A stretch of DNA of 10,742 nt from Pseudomonadota bacterium. Lineage in GTDB: Bacteria > Desulfobacterota > Syntrophia > Syntrophales > JADFWA01. The stretch is from assembly GCA_030596145.1 (NCBI GenBank), contig JAUVKS010000040.1, positions 1 to 10,742 on the forward strand, read 5' to 3'. Below are positions 4,676 through 10,742 of the stretch, piece by piece (positions within the stretch are counted from its first letter, which is position 1; every line of letters starts with the position of its first letter). The position numbers and the translations under genes were made by a program. Under the pieces are notes generated by a model. The model was given only the letters and a program-made list of their open reading frames with translations. It made no database searches and had not been told where the DNA came from.

Positions 4676-4762
4676 GCGAGAGTGGCGGAATTGGCAGACG
4701 CACTGGACTTAGGATCCAGCCCGCTTATGCGGATAGGGGTTCAACTCCCCTCTCTCGCACCA
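4676..4762 (+). tRNA. tRNA-Leu (anticodon UAG)
   Basis: The acceptor stem GCGAGAG (4676-4682) pairs with CTCTCGC (4752-4758), followed by discriminator A and an encoded CCA (4760-4762). The anticodon arm is CTGGA-CTTAGGA-TCCAG (4703-4719) with TAG at 4710-4712, which reads CUN leucine codons. The long variable arm CCGC-TTAT-GCGG is the class II signature expected of leucine tRNA. The gene lies 32 bp upstream of tig. Confidence 0.98.
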
Positions 4763-4794
4763 TTTTTGCACATAAAAGAAAAGGGGTTAATTCT

Positions 4795-6111
4795 GTGGGT
4801 GGAACAAGCGTGGTTGCAAAGATTGAAGAAATTAATAGTGTAAAAAAGAATCTATCGTTTGATGTTCCCTGGAGTGATGTAAAGAAGGAACTGGATTCAG
4901 TCTACCGGGACGTTGGCAAGACAGCCAAAATTAAGGGATTCAGGCCGGGTAAGATTCCGAGAAAGGTGCTGGAAACATATTATGGGGATCAGGCAGAAGA
5001 TCGAGCGGTATCTAATCTTGTAAATAAATTTTACTGGGAGGCTTTGAAAGAAAATAATATTGTACCGGTAGCAGATCCGGTCATAGATCAAAAAGGGATT
5101 GAAAAAGATAAGAATTTTGCATTTTCGGCAATCGTTGAAGTTGAACCTGTAATTGAACCGAAATATTATATTGGTCTTGAACTTGAAAAGAAAGAGTCGG
5201 AAATTACGGATGACAATATACTGGCGAAACTTGAGGAGCTTCGCAATATGCATAGTACCCTTGAAAACATTGAGGGTGACAGGGGCATTATCGAAGGTGA
5301 CTTTGCATATATAGATTTTGAGGGAAAACTTGACGGCAAGTCTACGAAGGAGATGTCGCAGGAAAACTATCTGCTTGAGGTAGGCTCGAAAGGGTTTGTT
5401 CCTGGTTTTGAAGACCAGATAATCGGTGTTAAAAAGGGAGAATCAAAAGAAATTGTTGTGAAGTTTCCTGATGATTATCCTTCAAAAGAGATTGCCGGAA
5501 AAGATGTTTCTTTCTCAGTTACAGTAAGGGATCTTAAAAAAAAGGTATTGCCGGAATTGGATGAGAGCTTTGTGAAAAACTTCGAGAAATATGAATCATT
5601 GGGCGAACTAAAGGAGAACATAAAAAAAACACTTGAAGAAGAAAATAAAGATAGTATCAATGCGGAGTTAAGAAGGCTCATCATTGATAAACTCTTGGAA
5701 AAAAATGAGTTTGAGGTTCCTTCTTCACTTGTGGAAAGGCAGATTTTTTCAATGATGATCGATGCTCAGCGGAGAATGACACTTGGGGGTATGGATCCTG
5801 AAAAGGCTGCCGAGGTCAGTTCAAATTTACACGATAAGTTTAAGAATGAAGCGGAAAAGATTGTAAAGACGACCTTTCTCATTAATAGTATTGCCGAAAA
5901 AGAATCCATTACGGTTGATGAAAAGGATGTAGAAGAAAGATTAAAGGATTTCGCCGGGAAATATGCGCAAGATTATGAGTCGTTAAAAAAATCTTATGAA
6001 GAGGGCGACAGGATTGAACATCTCAAGATGGGAATCCTTGAGGAAAAGACTCTTGACTTTATAGAGGGGAAGGCTAAAATAACCTGTATAGAAAACTTGG
6101 AGGAGAAGTAG
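4795..6111 (+). CDS. tig: Trigger factor, ribosome-associated chaperone and peptidyl-prolyl isomerase (438 aa)
   Basis: Trigger factor binds at the ribosome exit tunnel and shields nascent chains. GTG 4795 is preceded by AGGGG (4782-4786) at 8 nt. The N-terminal ribosome-binding domain has the tip motif GFRPGKIPRK (residues 48-57). The FKBP-like isomerase domain runs from about residue 165 to 255 ('GDFAYIDFEGKLDG...LLEVGSKGFVPGFEDQIIGVKKGE'). The remaining 180 residues form the helical C-terminal chaperone arms, rich in Glu and Lys. At 438 residues it is within a few residues of E. coli trigger factor, so it is full length. Another GTG at 4810 would remove five residues but lacks a better-placed ribosome binding site. 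The stop codon abuts the clpP start directly, so translational coupling with ClpP is likely. Confidence 0.95.
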   Translation: MGGTSVVAKIEEINSVKKNLSFDVPWSDVKKELDSVYRDVGKTAKIKGFRPGKIPRKVLETYYGDQAEDRAVSNLVNKFYWEALKENNIVPVADPVIDQKGIEKDKNFAFSAIVEVEPVIEPKYYIGLELEKKESEITDDNILAKLEELRNMHSTLENIEGDRGIIEGDFAYIDFEGKLDGKSTKEMSQENYLLEVGSKGFVPGFEDQIIGVKKGESKEIVVKFPDDYPSKEIAGKDVSFSVTVRDLKKKVLPELDESFVKNFEKYESLGELKENIKKTLEEENKDSINAELRRLIIDKLLEKNEFEVPSSLVERQIFSMMIDAQRRMTLGGMDPEKAAEVSSNLHDKFKNEAEKIVKTTFLINSIAEKESITVDEKDVEERLKDFAGKYAQDYESLKKSYEEGDRIEHLKMGILEEKTLDFIEGKAKITCIENLEEK

Positions 6112-6711
6112 ATGGCCTTGATTCCGATGGTGGTTGAGCAGGATGGCAGAGGTGAACGTGCTTTTGACATATATTCAAGGCTGTTGAAGGACAGGATTAT
6201 ATTCCTTGGGTCTGCAATTGACGATGAAGTGGCAAATTTGATAATAGCCCAGATGCTATATCTGGAATCGGAGGATCCCGATAGGGACATTTTTTTCTAT
6301 CTTAACACCCCGGGCGGCCTTGTTAGTTCGGGACTGGCTATATATGATACGATGCAGTATATAAAGCCGTCGGTTTGTACCGTCTGTATGGGGCAGGCCG
6401 CAAGTATGGGGGCTTTAATTCTTGCTGCAGGAGAAAATGGAAAAAGATACTCTCTTCCTCATTCGAGAATACTCATACACCAACCGCTTGGCGGTTTTCA
6501 GGGACAGGCTACCGATATTGATATCCAGGCCAAAGAAATATTGAGATTAAAAGATGAATTGAATAACATCTTAGCGAAAATTACCGGTCAGGCCTTTGAA
6601 AGAGTTGCGGATGATACGGAAAGGGACTATTTTATGACGGGTAAGCAGGCTAAGGAATATGGAATAATTGATGAGGTTATTACAAAAAAAGTGACATCTG
6701 AAAATCGCTAA
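6112..6711 (+). CDS. clpP: ATP-dependent Clp protease proteolytic subunit ClpP (199 aa)
   Basis: ClpP forms the double-heptamer serine protease barrel that degrades proteins unfolded by ClpX. The catalytic triad is visible: S98 in '[11 protein letters not shown]', H123 in '[10 protein letters not shown]' and D172 in 'DTERDYFM'. Further hallmarks are the N-terminal '[19 protein letters not shown]' (15-33), '[19 protein letters not shown]' (63-81) and the handle-region helix near 132-158. The length is typical. The start ATG follows the tig stop with no gap, and GGAGGAG (6099-6105) inside the end of tig is the ribosome binding site. clpX starts 15 bp after the stop, as expected for an operon encoding both halves of one protease. 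Confidence 0.98.
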   Translation: MALIPMVVEQDGRGERAFDIYSRLLKDRIIFLGSAIDDEVANLIIAQMLYLESEDPDRDIFFYLNTPGGLVSSGLAIYDTMQYIKPSVCTVCMGQAASMGALILAAGENGKRYSLPHSRILIHQPLGGFQGQATDIDIQAKEILRLKDELNNILAKITGQAFERVADDTERDYFMTGKQAKEYGIIDEVITKKVTSENR

Positions 6712-6726
6712 AAGGGAGATATTAAA

Positions 6727-7989
6727 GTGGCTAAGAAAATCAAAGGTGAACAAGGAGAGCAGCATATGCTTTTCTGTTCGTTTTGTGGGAAAACCCAGAA
6801 TGAAGTGAGAAAACTGGTTGCAGGTCCCACGGCGTATATCTGTGATGAATGTATAGAACTTTGTCAATCTATAATACAAGAGGAGCACAAAGTACAGATT
6901 GCAGCAGATCGTGGAAAAGGAATTCCTGAACCTAAGGATATGAAGAAGTTTCTGGACCAATATGTTGTAGATCAGGAAAGACCTAAAAAGGTTCTTTCGG
7001 TGGCTGTTTATAATCATTACAAGAGATTGTTTTCAAATGTTGACTTGGACGAGATTGATCTTCAAAAGAGCAATATTTTACTGATAGGCCCCACCGGTTC
7101 CGGTAAAACTCTTCTGGCTAAAACCCTCGCAAAAGTGCTGGATGTTCCGTTTACTATAGCTGATGCCACGACCCTGACTGAGGCGGGATATGTGGGAGAA
7201 GATGTAGAGAATATTATCTTGAGTCTTCTCCAGAATGCAGATTATGATGTGGAGAGGGCCTCAAGGGGCATCGTTTATATAGATGAGATTGATAAGATTT
7301 CAAAAAAATCGGGGAATCCTTCGATAACAAGGGACGTGTCTGGCGAAGGTGTACAACAGGCCCTCTTGAAGATAATAGAGGGAACACTGGCGAACATACC
7401 ACCCAAGGGGGGAAGAAAACATCCTCAACAAGAATTCATTCAAGTGGATACGAGCAATATATTGTTTATCTGTGGTGGCGCCTTCAATGGTCTTGAAGAT
7501 ATCATTGAAAAGAGAACCGGTGTAAACTTAATGGGCTTTGGTGCCGATATAAAGAGTAAAAAGGAAAAAAAGATCGGTGAAATATTGTCTGAGGTTCAAC
7601 CGGAAGACCTTTTGAAATATGGATTGATACCGGAATTTGTCGGTCGTCTGCCCGTTATTGCGACTCTGGATGAACTGGATGAAAATGGTCTGGTAAGAAT
7701 ACTTGTCGAACCGAAAGATTCTCTCGTGAAGCAATATGAAATAATGTTTGAATTTGAAAATGTAAAACTTAAATTTACCGATGATGCCCTGAGGGCCATT
7801 GCAAAATTGTCCGTAGAAAGAAAATCGGGAGCGAGGGGACTTCGAGCAATAATGGAGAATACCATGCTTGATATTATGTATGATATTCCTTCGAGGAATG
7901 ATGTCAAGGAGTGTATAATTAGTGGGGATGTGGTCATGAACAGGGAAAGACCTATCTTGCTTTTTGAGAAAGAATCAGAAACGGCATAA
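6727..7989 (+). CDS. clpX: ATP-dependent Clp protease ATP-binding subunit ClpX (420 aa)
   Basis: ClpX is the hexameric AAA+ unfoldase that recognises tagged substrates and feeds them to ClpP. GTG 6727 has AGGGAG (6713-6718) 8 nt upstream. The order is: N-terminal zinc-binding domain with C17-x2-C20 and C39-x2-C42; Walker A GPTGSGKT (121-128); pore loop GYVG (154-157); Walker B 'IVYIDEIDK' (182-190); RKH loop in '[10 protein letters not shown]'; ClpP-contacting loop MGF in 'VNLMGFGAD', where many orthologues have IGF or LGF; and sensor 2 in '[10 protein letters not shown]'. The segment before the ATPase core reads VVDQERPKK, where most ClpX proteins have VIGQ-x-x-AKK, a conservative-looking but uncommon change. 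The length is normal. It is encoded between its partner clpP and lon. Confidence 0.98.
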   Translation: MAKKIKGEQGEQHMLFCSFCGKTQNEVRKLVAGPTAYICDECIELCQSIIQEEHKVQIAADRGKGIPEPKDMKKFLDQYVVDQERPKKVLSVAVYNHYKRLFSNVDLDEIDLQKSNILLIGPTGSGKTLLAKTLAKVLDVPFTIADATTLTEAGYVGEDVENIILSLLQNADYDVERASRGIVYIDEIDKISKKSGNPSITRDVSGEGVQQALLKIIEGTLANIPPKGGRKHPQQEFIQVDTSNILFICGGAFNGLEDIIEKRTGVNLMGFGADIKSKKEKKIGEILSEVQPEDLLKYGLIPEFVGRLPVIATLDELDENGLVRILVEPKDSLVKQYEIMFEFENVKLKFTDDALRAIAKLSVERKSGARGLRAIMENTMLDIMYDIPSRNDVKECIISGDVVMNRERPILLFEKESETA

Positions 7990-8014
7990 AATAAGGAGAT
8001 AAAAAACAACAATT

Positions 8015-10480
8015 ATGTTTAATTTCAATAAAAATAATAAGAAGGAAGAAGAAGGGTTGGTGATTCCTCTGCTTCCGCTGAGAGATGTTGTAGTGTTTCC
8101 TCACATGATTGCCCCTCTTTTTGTGGGCAGGGAAAAATCGATAAGCGCCTTGGAATCTGCCATGAAGCATGGAGATGGGATATTTTTGGCGGCACAAAAG
8201 AGCGCTCAAAAGGATGATCCAGGGGAAGATGATATTTACAGGGTAGGAACCGTAGGGATTATTATTCAGCTCTTAAGGCTTCCAGATGGGACTGTTAAGG
8301 TTCTTGTTGAGGGAAAAAAGAGGGGAGTGATAGAAAGCTATGTTCCCAACGTTGATTTTTATCTTGTAGATGTTAAAGAGCTGGAAGATGATGACATTGT
8401 CACCGTTAAGGCAGAAGCTTTAGTGAGAAATGTTACAGAAACATTTGAAGTCTATGCAAAGTTGAATAAAAAGATACATGCCGAGGTGGTTGTAACTGTG
8501 TCATCTATAGACAGTCCAGCGAAGTTGGCAGATGTGCTGGCATCCCATCTTAACATAAAGGTGGAAAGTAAGCAGAAGATTTTAGAGATGATAGACGTAG
8601 CAGACAGACTCGAAGCGATATATGAATTAATGCTTTCTGAAATAGAAATTCTCCAGGTAGAAGAAAGGATAAGAAAGCGTGTAAAGAAACAGATGGAAAA
8701 GACCCAGAAAGACTACTACCTGAACGAGCAGATGAGAGCGATTCAGAAAGAGATGGGGGAAAAAGATGATTTCAGGAGTGAGGTAGAGGAGCTTGAACAG
8801 AGATTAAAGAAAAAGAAACTTTCTGAAGAGGCGAGTGAAAAGGTAAAACACGAGATAAAGAAATTAAAGATGATGGCGCCTACGTCCGCTGAGGCAACAG
8901 TGGTAAGAAATTACATAGACTGGCTATTGGATATGCCTTGGTTTGAAAAAACCGAAAACAAGTACGGTCTTAAGGAATCGGAGAAGATATTAGAGGAAGA
9001 TCATTACGGATTAAAAAAAGTTAAAGAGAGGATACTGGAGTATCTTGCGGTACAAAGCCTGGTAAAGAAAAATAAGGGTTCCATACTCTGCCTGGTTGGC
9101 CCTCCTGGTGTTGGCAAGACATCAGTGGCTAAGTCGGTTGCGAGGGCCACAAATAGAAAATTTGTCAGGTTCTCCCTTGGTGGTATAAGGGATGAGGCTG
9201 AGATAAGAGGTCATAGAAGGACATATATTGGGGCCATGCCGGGGAAGATTACGCAGTTGTTGAAAAAGGCAGGTTCAAATAATCCGGTATTTTGTCTTGA
9301 TGAGATTGATAAGTTGAGTTCTGATTATAGAGGTGATCCTACCTCAGCTCTTTTAGAAGTGCTTGATCCGGAGCAGAATTATGCTTTCAATGATAATTAT
9401 CTCGAGGTCGATTATGACCTTTCAGATGTAATGTTTATAACTACCGCCAATGTTCTGGAAACGATACCTGCGCCTCTCCAGGACAGGATGGAGGTTATTC
9501 GTATTGCCGGATATACGGAACAGGAGAAGTTAAACATTGCGAAGAAGTTTCTCGTTACCAAGCAAATAGAGGCCAATGGTTTAATAGAGTATGGAGTTAG
9601 CTTTTCTGATGGGGCCTTATTGACTGTTATAAGACGATATACCAGAGAGGCCGGTGTAAGAAACTTGGAAAGAGAAATTGCATCGATATGTAGAAAAGTA
9701 GCAAGGGAGATTGTTACAAATGGTAGTAATGGGCAGACTAGGATAACATCCAAATCCCTCCAGAAACAGCTTGGTGTTCCGAAATTTAGACATGGAGAAG
9801 CTGAGGGGAAGGACGAGGTAGGTATGGCCATTGGTTTGGCTTGGACAGAAGCTGGGGGTGAACTCCTTATTTTAGAAACATCCATCACATGGGGTAAAAG
9901 TGTTTTAACCCTGACTGGAAAACTGGGAGACGTAATGCGTGAATCTGCCCAGGCTGCTCTCACTTATGTGCGGGCGAGGGCAGGTGATCTTGGACTTTCA
10001 GAGGATTTCTATAAGGAAACAGACATTCATATTCATGTTCCAGAAGGGGCTATCCCGAAAGATGGGCCGTCTGCAGGAATAGCCATAGCAGTATCGATAG
10101 CTTCCGCTTTTTTAAAAAGGAAGGTCAGGGGTGATCTGGCCATGACTGGTGAAATAACATTGAGAGGGAGGGTGCTGCCGGTAGGTGGATTAAAGGAGAA
10201 ATTGCTGGCGGCTCACCGTGGTAATATAAAAACAGTAATAATTCCAAAAGACAATAAAAAGGATCTTGCTGACATTCCCCCTAATGTGTTAAAGGCGATT
10301 GATATAGTTCTTGTGGATAATGTGGACGAAGTATTAAAAGTAGCCCTCTTTCCGGGTGACGATATAAAAGAGGACATAACATATATGGAAGGGGATATTG
10401 GAAGTACTCAGGAAGTTCGTCTGAATGCACAGAGAAGAGAGCATGGCGTGTCAGGTACTCCTCGTATCCACTGTAATTGA
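8015..10480 (+). CDS. lon: ATP-dependent Lon protease, class A (821 aa)
   Basis: Lon is a homohexameric AAA+ serine protease that removes misfolded and regulatory proteins. The N-terminal substrate-binding domain begins '[15 protein letters not shown]' (about 17-31) and a coiled region follows ('[26 protein letters not shown]'). The AAA+ module has Walker A GPPGVGKT (362-369) and Walker B 'VFCLDEIDK' (425-433). The C-terminal protease domain has catalytic S686 in '[11 protein letters not shown]' and K727 in 'PVGGLKEKL'. The protein ends with a tail of about 40 residues past the usual 'VDEVLKVAL' end, polar and without a recognised motif. ATG 8015 is the first start after an in-frame stop; AAGGAG (7993-7998) is 16 nt upstream, further than ideal. 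It follows clpX by 25 bp, so all the quality-control genes share one transcript. Confidence 0.97.
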   Translation: MFNFNKNNKKEEEGLVIPLLPLRDVVVFPHMIAPLFVGREKSISALESAMKHGDGIFLAAQKSAQKDDPGEDDIYRVGTVGIIIQLLRLPDGTVKVLVEGKKRGVIESYVPNVDFYLVDVKELEDDDIVTVKAEALVRNVTETFEVYAKLNKKIHAEVVVTVSSIDSPAKLADVLASHLNIKVESKQKILEMIDVADRLEAIYELMLSEIEILQVEERIRKRVKKQMEKTQKDYYLNEQMRAIQKEMGEKDDFRSEVEELEQRLKKKKLSEEASEKVKHEIKKLKMMAPTSAEATVVRNYIDWLLDMPWFEKTENKYGLKESEKILEEDHYGLKKVKERILEYLAVQSLVKKNKGSILCLVGPPGVGKTSVAKSVARATNRKFVRFSLGGIRDEAEIRGHRRTYIGAMPGKITQLLKKAGSNNPVFCLDEIDKLSSDYRGDPTSALLEVLDPEQNYAFNDNYLEVDYDLSDVMFITTANVLETIPAPLQDRMEVIRIAGYTEQEKLNIAKKFLVTKQIEANGLIEYGVSFSDGALLTVIRRYTREAGVRNLEREIASICRKVAREIVTNGSNGQTRITSKSLQKQLGVPKFRHGEAEGKDEVGMAIGLAWTEAGGELLILETSITWGKSVLTLTGKLGDVMRESAQAALTYVRARAGDLGLSEDFYKETDIHIHVPEGAIPKDGPSAGIAIAVSIASAFLKRKVRGDLAMTGEITLRGRVLPVGGLKEKLLAAHRGNIKTVIIPKDNKKDLADIPPNVLKAIDIVLVDNVDEVLKVALFPGDDIKEDITYMEGDIGSTQEVRLNAQRREHGVSGTPRIHCN

Positions 10481-10510
10481 AGCCACTTTTTTATTGTCTT
10501 TATTTATTTC

Positions 10511-10539
10511 TTGACAACAAAGGTTAGAGTTGTTAGGAA
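10511..10539 (+). promoter_or_regulatory. Promoter of the tRNA-Val/tRNA-Asp pair
   Basis: TTGACA (10511-10516) is followed by 17 bp and TAGGAA (10534-10539), a poor -10 match that is helped by an extended TG at 10531-10532. It lies about 30 bp after the lon stop and about 25 bp before tRNA-Val, so the tRNAs can be expressed independently of lon. Confidence 0.55.
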
Positions 10540-10563
10540 ACGCAACCTGTCGGTGAGATTCAT

Positions 10564-10639
10564 GGGCGGATAGCTCAGTTGGGAGAGCGCCACGTTTACA
10601 CCGTGGATGTCACAGGTTCAAGCCCTGTTCCGCCTACCA
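10564..10639 (+). tRNA. tRNA-Val (anticodon UAC)
   Basis: The acceptor arm GGGCGGA (10564-10570) pairs with TCCGCCT (10629-10635), including one G-U pair, followed by discriminator A and an encoded CCA (10637-10639). The anticodon arm is CCACG-TTTACAC-CGTGG (10590-10606) with TAC at 10597-10599. The T arm is ACAGG-TTCAAGC-CCTGT. Confidence 0.97.
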
Positions 10640-10664
10640 TTTTAGAATGTATAAAATTTTTTGC

Positions 10665-10741
<77 letters not shown>

Positions 10742-10742
10742 G

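Noticed and set aside
9412..9963. 183-codon open frame on the minus strand
   Set aside because: It is antisense to the conserved AAA+ and protease regions of lon and shows no protein-like motif.
10481..10510. Terminator after lon
   Set aside because: The T-rich stretch after the stop is not preceded by a convincing hairpin.

Overview
The window looks like chromosomal DNA of an AT-rich Gram-negative bacterium. The Gram-negative reading rests on an LpxH-type lipid A enzyme. The gene order trigger factor, clpP, clpX, lon behind a tRNA gene is widespread, including in Desulfobacterota-like lineages. A precise taxon cannot be read from the sequence; Desulfobacterota, Nitrospirota or an anammox-type planctomycete would all fit, and this is inference only. 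All three tRNAs encode their own CCA.

Region 1 (1-3014) is an accessory patch. It holds the 3' half of a staphylococcal-nuclease-like gene that appears to have lost its catalytic arginine, a 63-aa helical small protein, and a degraded small gene with an in-frame stop. A complete 2,169-bp IS1595-family insertion sequence (545-2713) sits between them. Its ends are exact: 23-bp perfect terminal inverted repeats and an 8-bp TTTTATTT target duplication. It carries a zinc-ribbon/DDE transposase and a P63C-domain passenger gene. Two overlapping micro-ORFs (28 and 36 codons) lie inside a perfect 12-bp inverted repeat. Removing the element and one target copy joins an ATG-initiated frame on its left to the broken gene on its right.

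Region 2 (3110-4485, minus strand) is a two-gene unit: a PHP-domain phosphoesterase followed 2 bp later by an LpxH-like metallophosphoesterase. Region 3 (4635-10480, plus strand) starts with a strong promoter and tRNA-Leu(UAG), then 32 bp later tig, clpP, clpX and lon with gaps of 0, 15 and 25 bp. This is a protein quality-control operon: a ribosome-bound chaperone, the ClpXP protease and the Lon protease. Region 4 (10511-10741) is a tRNA-Val(UAC)/tRNA-Asp(GUC) pair with its own promoter.

Regions 2-4 are ordinary core genome. The unusual material is the insertion sequence with its passenger genes and the damaged small genes around it.
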